Of a stretch of 64,000 nt of DNA, positions 8,117-16,191 are shown piece after piece (the stretch's first letter is position 1; the number at the start of each line of letters is the position of its first letter). The notes beneath the pieces were generated by a model. That model saw nothing but the letters and a program-made list of their open reading frames with translations, did not search any database and was not told the DNA's origin. The stretch covers positions 1,426,001 through 1,490,000 of the forward strand of contig NZ_LZDB01000002.1 in NCBI RefSeq assembly GCF_001676655.1, written 5' to 3'. Source of the stretch: Perlucidibaca aquatica (GTDB taxonomy: Bacteria > Pseudomonadota > Gammaproteobacteria > Pseudomonadales > Moraxellaceae). The position numbers and the translations under genes are program-made.

Positions 8117-9472
8117 TCAACGGGTGCCAGCACCGCGCAAGCTCGACGGAGAGAAGTCGGAGGCATCGCGGTTGGTACGGACATATACCGTGGACTCTTC
8201 GTTGGTCATACCCATGGCCAGGAATCGGCCGGACTGCAGATCGTGATGCACTTCCACGCCTGGGCCAATACCTGGAATGTCGTAGAACTGTTGCGAATGC
8301 TGCTCAGCCACACGCCAGAGTTGGCCGCGAGCATCGTACTTGTCCACTGCCAGGATGTTCCAAGAATCTTCATCGATGTAGAAAGTACGACGATGGTAGA
8401 TATGGCTCGTGCCCGACTTCAGCGTGGCATCCACCACCCAAACACGATGAAGCTCATAACGAGCATGCTCTGGGTTGATGTGGCCAGGACGCACGATGTC
8501 AGCAATTTTCAGTTTGCCGCTGTTTAGGCGATAGCTGTTGTATGGAACATAGATTTCTTTCTTACCCACCAGCTTCCAGTCGTAACGATCGGTCGCACCG
8601 TTGAACAGGGTGAAGTCATCGTTAGTACGCAGACCATCGGCAGCCACACCGGGGTTGTCATAGGCCACGTTGGGCGCCAAACGAACACGACGCTGGCCTG
8701 GGTTGTATGTCCATGCCGAACGAGGGTTAGCAATTTGGTCAGCGTATTCATGCACGAGCAGAATCTGGCCAGCCAAACGCGCTGGCGCTGTAACGGTCTG
8801 CATGAAGTTAGTGACCTTGTTCTTTTCGCGCTGTGCTTCCGACTTCTTCAAGTTGTTGTAATGGAAGTCGTAGGAGTACTCGAAACGCACAGGGGTGTAA
8901 TCGCCTTCGCGAGTCACAGCCACCTGCGTGGTGTTGATATCAAAGGTATCGCCACGATAAGCCACAATGTGGTTCCAAATCGGCTCAACACCTGTTTTTG
9001 GAATGGGGAAAGGCACGCCAACCGAAGTGCCGGTGAAGCCATTACCACCACTGACCAAGTTCACACGCGTTGCGTTCGCTTTGGACGCATCGTAAATGGC
9101 TTTCGGGTAACCCGCGCTACGTTGAGTCGGGTACACCTTCATTTTCCACGTTGGGTATTTCTTCAACAAAGCCTGTTGGCCCGGGGTCAAATTGGCCGCG
9201 TATTGCGCCATGTTGCCCGCCGAAATTTCAAACTTTGGCTTATCGCCGGGATAGGGATCGGGGTAATGGCCACCGGGCTTGAATCCAGCCACCGGCGTGG
9301 TGATACCACCCGTCCACGCAGGAATCGTACCTGCAGCATTGCCGGCCTTCTCTGCACCCATTGGGGTCAGATCCGCACCCAGACGCGCGGCTTCAGCGCC
9401 AGAAACAGCGGCCAGTGCATTTGCACTGAGCGCCATCATGGCAGCTGTTAACAGGAGGGGTTTGAGGTTCAT
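8117..9472 (-). CDS. DUF1329 periplasmic/outer-membrane protein
   Basis: The 451-residue protein has a signal peptide (MNLKPLLLTAAMMALSANALA) followed by the DUF1329 pattern VSGAEAARLGADLTPMGAEKAGN and IPAWTGG. Later family features include YRLNSGKLK, RYELHRVWVVDATLK, RRTFYIDEDSWNI and YDARGQLWRV. I recall this family as having a LolA/LolB-like lipid-binding fold; that comes from knowledge of the family and is not visible here. A GTG 12 bp upstream is in frame, but GGAG sits 7 nt before the ATG at 9472, so that ATG is chosen. It lies between the DUF1302 outer-membrane protein and the YCF48 gene, consistent with a periplasmic carrier between RND pump and outer membrane (inference). Confidence 0.88.
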   Translation of the reverse strand: MNLKPLLLTAAMMALSANALAAVSGAEAARLGADLTPMGAEKAGNAAGTIPAWTGGITTPVAGFKPGGHYPDPYPGDKPKFEISAGNMAQYAANLTPGQQALLKKYPTWKMKVYPTQRSAGYPKAIYDASKANATRVNLVSGGNGFTGTSVGVPFPIPKTGVEPIWNHIVAYRGDTFDINTTQVAVTREGDYTPVRFEYSYDFHYNNLKKSEAQREKNKVTNFMQTVTAPARLAGQILLVHEYADQIANPRSAWTYNPGQRRVRLAPNVAYDNPGVAADGLRTNDDFTLFNGATDRYDWKLVGKKEIYVPYNSYRLNSGKLKIADIVRPGHINPEHARYELHRVWVVDATLKSGTSHIYHRRTFYIDEDSWNILAVDKYDARGQLWRVAEQHSQQFYDIPGIGPGVEVHHDLQSGRFLAMGMTNEESTVYVRTNRDASDFSPSSLRGAGTR

Positions 9473-9494
9473 AGAAAACTCCACGTTGTTTTAA

Positions 9495-11525
9495 TTAGAA
9501 TGAATAGCTCAAGCTGGCCGCAACAAAGTCACGATCGATGCTTGGGTTGGCGATACTTTCGAACTCTTTGGATTGACCACTCGGCAGCGCTGTGGGGCCA
9601 GTTGGCAGCGAACACAATTGATCCCCAGTTGCTACGGGCAACCCGGGAATCCCTGTGAGTGGGCCGACTGAGCTGGTAAGCCCAACAGTGCAGTCGACAC
9701 CCTTAAAGACACGGCCACCAAAGAAGTTGGTGTACGCGATGTCAAAGTTCCAAGCTTGGTTATAGGTGCCGTTTAAGCCCAGTGAAACAGCCTTCACATC
9801 TTCCGTGAAGAACTGGCTGACCCCTTTCACGTCGTGAGAAAAAACAATACGAGGCAAAAGGTTCACGCCGGCAAATGCATCGGTGTACTCAAAACGAGAA
9901 ATTAAACGATAGCCAAAGGATGACTTAGTGGCATAGCCCTCGTCACCCGGCTGCACAGCGCCATTCGCAACCAACGGGGTTGGATAATTCAGTAACACCC
10001 GATTCTGAGCGGAGGGTAAATACGTAGCTGGACCCGCAAACTTCAAGTTATCTGGCAGATCCTGAAAAAAGTAGGCCGCTTCTGCCAGCAAAATAACTTG
10101 CTCAGCACCGAGTAAATTGGGAATAGATTTTGTACCCGTGAACTGCACCTGATGCGCTTCTACCCGCTTAAAGCCTGTGATCTTTTCGCCAGGCCCTTTA
10201 GCCGCACCATTAGAGTCCGAAGGCACATCGCTCCCAAAACCGGCTTGGTTTGGCAAGCCGAGAGCAGCCAAGGTTAGCTCCACCGTGGCTAGCTGAACAG
10301 GCAGATTGGGGCGATAGGAATATTCACCCTGCAGAGCAATCCCAAAGGGTCCCGGGGTATTCATACTGACACCAAAAAGTTGAATATCTTCAGGATATTC
10401 TGCAAAAACACTGGCTTTAGTAGCGTCTCGCTGACTTGGCACACAATTCAGCGCCCCGCCCGGCGGCGGATTCTTACACGGAGCTTGCAGGAGGCTCGCT
10501 AACGGCAAGCGTGAGTGGTAATTAATACCGTAGAGCGCCATTTCAGAGTTATTGAACCACGGCAAGAAAAAGCGCAAAGCACCGCCAAACTGACCATCAT
10601 CACGCGCATAGCGATCTGGACCGCGCGGAATAGTAGAATTCTCTATAGCAGCACTGCCGTGAGCATTATCTGGCGTGCGTCCAAAGCCGGTGAAGCTTTG
10701 CGTGCCGCCCGGGCTGAATACGTCAGTCGAGCTGAAGAATGTTCCCAGCGGATCAATTCGGAACGGCTCAAACTTGAACTGATTAAACAATTCCAGCGAA
10801 ATGTTGTCGGTTATTTGCTGTGAGATATACAGCAGAGGAACTGGAATAAAGGCTTCTTTCAGCTCAGCTCCCGGCGTACGTAGGCGCGTCAAATCCACCG
10901 GGTTGATGACGTTAATGCCCCCCTGAATCAGCGTGCTTTCACCCCAACTCAACACTTGACGACCCAAGCGGATATTCATGGTCTTACCAGCGATGTCGAA
11001 CTGCGTACGGAAATAGGCGTCAAACAATTCCGCATCAAAATCTAAGCGCTTATGCGGAATGATACCCAGATCACGCTCAGTCGCGGCTTCGCCACTGAAT
11101 TCAGGGCTGCTTAAGCGGAAACCGAAATCTTTATTGGCCGCTGCGATGTCAGTGAAATAGCCAAAGCGAGCAAAAAAGCCTGTATCGCCGTAGGAGATAT
11201 CAAAATCGTGGCTACCCTTCAGTACGCCCGAAAAAACCTCACCCTTCTCATAGTTCAAGTTGCCATTGTCTTCATTGACGCTACGCGAAGTACCGCCATT
11301 CACAATGCCCACAATACGCTTGTCCGGATCTTGTGTTCGCACAGACACACCGGCGGAGAAAGTTGAGTCAAAGGTAATCTTGCCCTCCCCGTCTGCAAAG
11401 TCCACAGAGCCCGCGTGAGCTATGGGGAGCATGGCGGCTAGAGCAATAGCGAGTGATAACTGGCGAGGAGCAAATTGATGTGTGCAAAGACTAGGCGTTA
11501 TGGAAGAGAGATTTCGCTGCAGCAT
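9495..11525 (-). CDS. DUF1302 outer-membrane barrel protein
   Basis: The 676-residue protein has a long N-region then a hydrophobic signal (about residues 23-39, ending AHAG). Family motifs follow: GKITFDSTFSAGVSVRTQDPD, DFDISYGDTGFFARFGYF, and MNIRLGRQVLSWGESTLIQGGINVINPVD. It ends in FVAASLSYSF, with an alternating barrel pattern and a terminal phenylalanine typical of BAM substrates. DUF1302 proteins are of unknown function and are repeatedly encoded beside DUF1329 proteins and RND exporters, often near fatty-acid or steroid genes. AAGGG lies 7 nt before the start. It is first in the cluster, so the promoter should be at 11526-11750. Confidence 0.88.
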   Translation of the reverse strand: MLQRNLSSITPSLCTHQFAPRQLSLAIALAAMLPIAHAGSVDFADGEGKITFDSTFSAGVSVRTQDPDKRIVGIVNGGTSRSVNEDNGNLNYEKGEVFSGVLKGSHDFDISYGDTGFFARFGYFTDIAAANKDFGFRLSSPEFSGEAATERDLGIIPHKRLDFDAELFDAYFRTQFDIAGKTMNIRLGRQVLSWGESTLIQGGINVINPVDLTRLRTPGAELKEAFIPVPLLYISQQITDNISLELFNQFKFEPFRIDPLGTFFSSTDVFSPGGTQSFTGFGRTPDNAHGSAAIENSTIPRGPDRYARDDGQFGGALRFFLPWFNNSEMALYGINYHSRLPLASLLQAPCKNPPPGGALNCVPSQRDATKASVFAEYPEDIQLFGVSMNTPGPFGIALQGEYSYRPNLPVQLATVELTLAALGLPNQAGFGSDVPSDSNGAAKGPGEKITGFKRVEAHQVQFTGTKSIPNLLGAEQVILLAEAAYFFQDLPDNLKFAGPATYLPSAQNRVLLNYPTPLVANGAVQPGDEGYATKSSFGYRLISRFEYTDAFAGVNLLPRIVFSHDVKGVSQFFTEDVKAVSLGLNGTYNQAWNFDIAYTNFFGGRVFKGVDCTVGLTSSVGPLTGIPGLPVATGDQLCSLPTGPTALPSGQSKEFESIANPSIDRDFVAASLSYSF

Positions 11526-11749
11526 AGCGCACCCTTAATTGTTGTTTTTGTGTAAATTAAAAAGCAGACTTATCTTTTAAACTTTTCACGCGCATCACGC
11601 AAGAAGGCAACACAAATTTGCAACAAGTTGTTCAATTAAAAAGCATTTTAGACCTATAAAGCGCTGCGCAATTCGACCTTTGTTGAGTTTGTGTATTGGA
11701 CATTCCTTTAGCAAATCGCCACAATTTCACCGTTCTTGAGTGTCCAGCT
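11526..11749 (-). promoter_or_regulatory. AT-rich promoter region of the DUF1302 cluster
   Basis: This A+T-rich stretch contains no gene. Read on the minus strand it should carry the promoter and 5' leader of the DUF1302-DUF1329-YCF48-RND cluster. It holds TTACACAAA (minus strand, 11555-11547), which recurs upstream of the giant lipoprotein gene. It also holds the odd dyad AACAA-G-TTGTT (11622-11632), flanked by imperfect AATTTG/CAATT arms. No -35/-10 pair stands out clearly enough to place. The right-hand part may also carry the plus-strand promoter of the cobalamin riboswitch. Confidence 0.4.
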
Positions 11750-11912
11750 TAAACGCTGGTCTGCCTATGTGCAGACGGGAAGTTGGTGAAAGCCCAACGC
11801 TGCCCCCGCAACGGTGACCCTGGTAAACGTGCTCATCCGCCACTGTCTTTTGATGGGAAGGCGAGCACCTGAGGCAACTAGCCCGCCAGTCAGCCCGGAG
11901 ACCGGCTCAAGT
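11750..11912 (+). ncRNA. Cobalamin (AdoCbl) riboswitch
   Basis: The leader matches the cobalamin riboswitch consensus in order: GGGAAGTTGGTGAAAGCC, the B12 box GCTGCCCCCGCAACGGT (11799-11815), a central CCGCCACTG, GATGGGAAGG, and the distal GCCCGCCAGTCAGCCCGGAG with AGACCGGC. It lies about 130 nt upstream of btuB on the same strand. Binding of adenosylcobalamin normally shuts off expression of the transporter. Ends are approximate. Confidence 0.95.
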
Positions 11913-11986
11913 ACATACGGCCAGCGCGGTGGGCGCTCATTCCGGAGCATGTGCTTGCCTTTAGGGCAGGCGCAGTCTTCGTGCTG

Positions 11987-12017
11987 GCATTTCCCGAACG
12001 ACTGTTTGCGGGGATGC
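11987..12017 (+). promoter_or_regulatory. btuB: Hairpin before btuB start, likely riboswitch expression platform
   Basis: GCATTTCCCGAAC (11987-11999) can pair with GTTTGCGGGGATGC (12004-12017) around a GACT loop, allowing one G-U pair and a small internal mismatch. It ends 22 nt before the btuB ATG and has no T-run, so control of translation rather than termination is likelier. A second smaller hairpin, CTTGCC/GGCAGG, lies at 11954-11970. Whether either pairs alternatively with the aptamer was not computed. Confidence 0.45.
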
Positions 12018-12039
12018 AGACAGCATTGAGACATGACAG

Positions 12040-13860
12040 ATGAAGTTTTTACCTTTCGCCTTAGCACCCGTGGCACTAGCCATCTCCGTATCTGCCCACG
12101 CTACAGACACCACTTCGGCCCTAAACGAAGTCGTGGTGACAGCCAGTCGTGCTGCTGAAAACACCTCGGAAATTTCTGCCAGTACAACCGTCATCACTCG
12201 CGAGGACATTGAAGCCCGCCAGTCGGTTTCTCTCGCACAGCTTCTATCCTTGGCAGGTGGCATTGATGTCGCGTCAAATGGCGCTCCCGGCGCATCCACT
12301 TCAGTATTTATGCGTGGCACTAATTCCAATCATGTTTTGGTATTGATTGATGGCGTGCGCGCAAACACTGCCAACGATGGGCGCTTTGATTTCTCCTTGC
12401 TTCGCCCAGAAGATATTGATCGCATCGAAATCGTACGTGGAGCACGTAGTGCTCAATACGGCTCCGATGCCATTGGTGGCGTCATCCAGATTTTCACGCG
12501 CAAGACCAGTCGCAACTTTGTCGCTATTAAAGCGGGTAGCTTTAAGACGCAAGAGCTTCAAGCCGGTGTAGGCATTAGCAAGGACCTTGACTATTTGTCA
12601 CTAACGTCCAGCTATGCAGATCTCGACGGCTTCTCTGCACGCAAGGCACCATCCAACCAAGATCGCGATGGCCAACACAGCAAAAGCGCACAAATTAATG
12701 CCGGCAAGCAACTGGGTGAAAAATCCATGTTGCAATTCAATGCTATTTATCAAGATCGTCAGGTTGAGTTCGACCAAGGCCTCTCGGACGAACAACTCAG
12801 CAATGCTCGCGTCGCCTTCAGTCACGCCACCACGGCGAATTGGCAGCAAACCCTCGAGCTAGGCTACAACCGCGTTGAGCGCGACAACACATTAGACGCT
12901 AGCCGCTTGCAAGGTTCTTGGGTAACCCAAGTCAACTTGGGCAAGGCTGGCAACCTCATTGCTGGCATTGACTATCAGCAGGAAGAGATCAATACAGGCG
13001 ATTTTGGTTACGACAAAACCATTCAAAGTCATGGTGGCTTTGTCACGATTGAGTCCACGCTTCAGAAGTTAGGTATTAATGCCAGTGCACGCCGCGATGA
13101 GCATGAGCGCTTTGGTGGGCATAATACCGGCAGCCTAACACTGACCTATCCTGTGGCCAATAGCTTGCGCGCTTATGGCACTGTGGCCTCTGCATTCAAA
13201 GCCCCAACCGCCGAACAATTATTTTCATTGGGCTTTAATGGCTTCTGTGAAGAAGATGGCGATTTTGATTTTGATGACTTTGGCCCTTGCTTTGTTGGTA
13301 ACCCAGCGCTTCAACCTGAAAAATCCAAGCAACGTGAACTAGGTCTTCGCTGGCAAGTCGCCCAGCAGCACACCCTCACTACGAATGTTTATGACAACGA
13401 AATTCGTGGTCTGATCACCAATGATTTTGCCTTCCCCAACAACTACATCAACCTCAATCGTGCACGCATTAAAGGAGTTGAACTCACGGCACAGGGTAAA
13501 CACGGCATCTTTAACTACCAAATCAATGCCAATAGTTTAAAAGCCAAAGATGATAATGGTGACGACCTGCTCCGCCGCCCGCGTGGCGGACTTAATGGAC
13601 TGTTTATGCTGCAGCCAAGCTCACGCTGGAGCGTGGGCACGGAAGTGATTGCACGTAGTCATGCTAAAGACTTTGGCAACTCTGGCATCGAGCGCGTACC
13701 CGGCTATACCCTCGTCAATTTGCTCGGCCAGTGGAAAGCAACGCCCCAACTGACATTGGGCCTTCGTGCCGACAATGTGACGGACAAGCAATATGCTCAA
13801 GTGATCGGTTTTAATACGGCCGATCGCAGCGGCTATGTCACCGCACGCTACTCGTTCTAA
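12040..13860 (+). CDS. btuB: TonB-dependent vitamin B12 receptor BtuB
   Basis: The 606-residue outer-membrane receptor has a signal peptide (to about residue 21, ending SAHA) and a TonB box region (LNEVVVTASR, about residues 30-39). The plug domain includes FMRGTNSNHVLVLIDGVR and IEIVRGARSAQYGSDAIGGVIQIFT. The 22-strand barrel ends in DRSGYVTARYSF. Length is close to E. coli BtuB. An upstream cobalamin riboswitch makes cobalamin the likely substrate rather than a siderophore. An acidic loop (EEDGDFDFDDFGPC, near residue 405) could bind calcium, as BtuB loops do (inference). The adenosyltransferase gene follows 14 bp downstream. Confidence 0.95.
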   Translation: MKFLPFALAPVALAISVSAHATDTTSALNEVVVTASRAAENTSEISASTTVITREDIEARQSVSLAQLLSLAGGIDVASNGAPGASTSVFMRGTNSNHVLVLIDGVRANTANDGRFDFSLLRPEDIDRIEIVRGARSAQYGSDAIGGVIQIFTRKTSRNFVAIKAGSFKTQELQAGVGISKDLDYLSLTSSYADLDGFSARKAPSNQDRDGQHSKSAQINAGKQLGEKSMLQFNAIYQDRQVEFDQGLSDEQLSNARVAFSHATTANWQQTLELGYNRVERDNTLDASRLQGSWVTQVNLGKAGNLIAGIDYQQEEINTGDFGYDKTIQSHGGFVTIESTLQKLGINASARRDEHERFGGHNTGSLTLTYPVANSLRAYGTVASAFKAPTAEQLFSLGFNGFCEEDGDFDFDDFGPCFVGNPALQPEKSKQRELGLRWQVAQQHTLTTNVYDNEIRGLITNDFAFPNNYINLNRARIKGVELTAQGKHGIFNYQINANSLKAKDDNGDDLLRRPRGGLNGLFMLQPSSRWSVGTEVIARSHAKDFGNSGIERVPGYTLVNLLGQWKATPQLTLGLRADNVTDKQYAQVIGFNTADRSGYVTARYSF

Positions 13861-13874
13861 GCAGGATCATCCTC

Positions 13875-14426
13875 ATGGGCAACCGCCTTTCCAAAATCTA
13901 TACCCGCACAGGCGATGATGGCAGCACGGGGCTAGGCGATGGCACCCGCGTTAGCAAGGATGCCATTCGCGTCGAGGCCTATGGCACGGTGGATGAAACC
14001 AACGCTCAGGTGGGCTTACTGCGTGCAGGGTTGACGGCAGAACATGAGGCGCAGGTCATGCTGGAGCATATCCAGCATGACTTGTTCGATGTGGGTGGCG
14101 AGTTGTGTATTCCAGGCTATACGCTGGTGACGCAGGCCTACATTGAGCGACTGGAAACGGCGATCGATGCCATTAATGCTGACTTGCCCGCGTTGAAGGA
14201 TTTCATCCTGCCAGGCGGCTCGTTGCCGGCCGCTCAGGCCCATGTGGTGCGGACCATTTGTCGCCGAGCTGAACGGCGCACGTTCACGCTGAGTCAGGTG
14301 GAGAGCATTAATCCGTTAGCGCTGCAGTACTTAAATCGCTTGTCTGACTACTGCTTTGTGCTGGCTCGACAGCTCGCACGAGAAGGCGGTGGACAGGAAG
14401 TGCTCTGGCGCAAACGCAACACATAG
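13875..14426 (+). CDS. PduO-type cob(I)alamin adenosyltransferase
   Basis: The 183-residue protein matches the PduO/MMAB family. The N-terminal ATP-binding segment is KIYTRTGDDGSTGLGDGTRV; VEAYGTVDETNAQVG and the C-terminal helices with VRTICRRAERRT and LNRLSDYCFVLARQL follow. The enzyme transfers the adenosyl group of ATP to cob(I)alamin to make coenzyme B12, acting in the cytoplasm as a trimer. It follows btuB closely and should share its riboswitch-controlled transcript, so uptake and activation are coupled. No de novo corrin synthesis genes are nearby, consistent with B12 salvage; the rest of the genome is unseen. Confidence 0.93.
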   Translation: MGNRLSKIYTRTGDDGSTGLGDGTRVSKDAIRVEAYGTVDETNAQVGLLRAGLTAEHEAQVMLEHIQHDLFDVGGELCIPGYTLVTQAYIERLETAIDAINADLPALKDFILPGGSLPAAQAHVVRTICRRAERRTFTLSQVESINPLALQYLNRLSDYCFVLARQLAREGGGQEVLWRKRNT

Positions 14427-14433
14427 CGCTGAC

Positions 14434-15000
14434 TTACTGAACACGCTGATTCGTTGGCGTGTTCACGTAGGAGTGCAAGTTACCGTCGTCGGTAAACAGT
14501 CGCCGAGCCCTGTCGTAATAACGCATCCAGTAACGGTTATCGAGCTTATCGATCTGCACATTCTTGCCCGTTCGTGGCGCATGCACAAAACGATCTTCAC
14601 CAATGTACACACCCACATGATTAATGCGGGACGACTTACCTAAGCGGAAAAACAGTAAATCCCCAACAACCAGCTCGCGGGTTGTTACATCTCGCCCCGC
14701 CAAATTAGCCATTTCAGCGGCTGTTCTTGGCAGCGTAACCGTACTGATGTCGCGATAGATGTACTGCACGAGGCCGCTGCAATCAAAGCCGGACTCGGGC
14801 GATGTGCCACCAAACTTATAAGGAGTGCCCATCAGTGTCAGCGCCATCATGGCCATATCGTCTGCCGCTGCCGGTGGCACAGCCACGCGCAAAGAGTCTG
14901 CTGGGTCTTTATCCGTAAAATAGGCAAAAGGGGCTGCTATTGCACCGGTGCTGAATAATGTGAAGGCAAGCAATAAGCGCCCAAGCCAAAGTTGAATCAT
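14434..15000 (-). CDS. NlpC/P60 peptidoglycan endopeptidase
   Basis: With the ATG at 15000 the protein has 188 residues and a signal peptide (MIQLWLGRLLLAFTLFSTGAIA). An ATG further upstream at 15057 would bury that signal behind 19 extra residues. The C40 catalytic core is clear: GTPYKFGGTSPESGFDCSGLVQYIY carries the nucleophile Cys, and SRINHVGVYIGEDRFVHAP carries the catalytic His. Such enzymes cut D-Glu to diamino acid bonds in the stem peptide. It is a single-domain, Spr/YafL-like form. It is convergent with the adenosyltransferase gene, with only 7 bp between the stop codons. Confidence 0.9.
   Translation of the reverse strand: MIQLWLGRLLLAFTLFSTGAIAAPFAYFTDKDPADSLRVAVPPAAADDMAMMALTLMGTPYKFGGTSPESGFDCSGLVQYIYRDISTVTLPRTAAEMANLAGRDVTTRELVVGDLLFFRLGKSSRINHVGVYIGEDRFVHAPRTGKNVQIDKLDNRYWMRYYDRARRLFTDDGNLHSYVNTPTNQRVQ
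14438..14465. repeat. Perfect hairpin in the nlpC 3' end
   Basis: TGAACACGC (14438-14446) and GCGTGTTCA (14457-14465) form a perfect 9-bp stem with a 10-nt loop inside the last codons of the NlpC/P60 gene, just past the convergent adenosyltransferase stop. There is no T-run on either strand, so it may be a weak or Rho-assisted terminator or an RNA end stabiliser. Confidence 0.55.
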
Positions 15001-15079
15001 GCGGCTGAACTCATTTTTATCGTGAATAAATGCAGCATTCCGTGCTGAATGGATCATGTTATTTCAAAAAGGACGCCTA

Positions 15080-15100
15080 AGGTCAACCATTCGTTGACCT
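15080..15100. promoter_or_regulatory. Perfect 8-bp inverted repeat in a divergent promoter region
   Basis: AGGTCAAC-CATTC-GTTGACCT lies in the 177-bp gap between the divergent nlpC gene and the hypothetical gene at 15178. The 5-nt spacer and symmetric arms fit either a dimeric repressor site or a small hairpin in the leader of the plus-strand gene. No known operator is recognised. Confidence 0.45.
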
Positions 15101-15177
15101 CGGTCAGTGTTTCAGCATGGATTTTGCTGGTTCAACCCGTTATGTTGCGCATCAGTTTGCTGTTCTCGGAGTACACC

Positions 15178-16191
15178 ATGCATCCCATCGCTCAACAACT
15201 TATGAACGCTCAACTCCAATTTGTTTTAAAGGAGCTTTCGGGCGATGCACTCAGTGGGCACTTGCAAAATGAGGCTAACGCCTACTGCGACTTGCTCGAG
15301 CGCATTTCAGTTCGCCAGTTGTTTAGCGAAGAGGTCATTGCTGGCTGGATTGGGCGCAATATTTTGGGCTACGAGCCTACGGAAGCGCTTCGCCAACAAG
15401 CGGTAATGTTAGTGGAGATGGGGCTTAACAACCCTAATCATCAGCAAATGCCCATGCGCCAGCTGATCAACCGCCAAATTTACGACTTTATGGTGGAACG
15501 CCTTGTGTCCCGCCCGGCGCTGCGGAGTGAAGTCATTCATTCGGTCTTGGGTAGCCCGATTTACCATCGCATGCTGTCTGATTTGCTCTTTCATGCCATC
15601 CAAGATTACCTACTCACAGAGAACCCCCTGTCTCGGAACGTGCCCGGCATGTCTTCGCTGCTGAAGGCTGGCAAAGGCATGATGGGCAAGATCGGAAATC
15701 TTGAGCAGACCATGGCAGCCACGCTGAAGAAATATCTGCAAGCGAATGTGAAGTCGACTGCTGCCTTCAGCGAGAGCTTAGTAAGCAAAGCGCTGAATGA
15801 AGATCAACTGCGCGCCTTTGCCGATCAGTTGTGGCCACACCTCGAAGCTTTTGAGCTGGGTCAAGCCAGCCGTCATCTAGAAATTGAAGGCCTGAGCTAC
15901 ATGGCGATGGTGTTTTGGAATCAGATTCGACAGACCGATTTCATGCGCCAGCAAGTGGCCTATCTGATTAAAGGCTGGTATGCGCACGCGGGCGACCAAA
16001 AGGCCATGGACGTTTTGCTGAGCCTAGGGATTACGCGCAAACAGATCGTACGTGAAGTGGTTGCCGTGGGCACGCCGCTGGTAAATGCCTGGGTGGAGTC
16101 AGGTTATTTCGAACGTCGTATTGCTGAACACCTCGAGAGTTTCTTTAATTCACCCGAAACCACTGCTTTGCTCTCAGGATCTCCCGAATGA
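15178..16191 (+). CDS. Conserved-looking helical protein of unknown function
   Basis: The frame is open from 15049, but GGAG lies 7 nt before the ATG at 15178, giving 337 residues beginning MHPIAQQLMNAQLQF. I do not recognise the family. The protein appears wholly alpha-helical, with no signal peptide and no long membrane span. Two stretches of acidic and hydrophobic residues flank a central basic region (LLKAGKGMMGKIGNLEQTMAATLKKYLQ, about residues 155-185). The C-terminus resembles a short helical hairpin. Its stop overlaps the pdxH start by 4 bp, so the two are probably co-transcribed, but no link to vitamin B6 can be inferred from the protein itself. Confidence 0.7.
   Translation: MHPIAQQLMNAQLQFVLKELSGDALSGHLQNEANAYCDLLERISVRQLFSEEVIAGWIGRNILGYEPTEALRQQAVMLVEMGLNNPNHQQMPMRQLINRQIYDFMVERLVSRPALRSEVIHSVLGSPIYHRMLSDLLFHAIQDYLLTENPLSRNVPGMSSLLKAGKGMMGKIGNLEQTMAATLKKYLQANVKSTAAFSESLVSKALNEDQLRAFADQLWPHLEAFELGQASRHLEIEGLSYMAMVFWNQIRQTDFMRQQVAYLIKGWYAHAGDQKAMDVLLSLGITRKQIVREVVAVGTPLVNAWVESGYFERRIAEHLESFFNSPETTALLSGSPE

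Noticed and set aside
8735-9451. A 238-codon open frame antisense to the DUF1329 gene
   Set aside because: Mirror of a conserved coding frame with an intact signal peptide on the other strand; no support for translation.
11765-12076. Open frames on both strands over the btuB leader
   Set aside because: The region is a structured cobalamin riboswitch, which accounts for the conservation without a protein.
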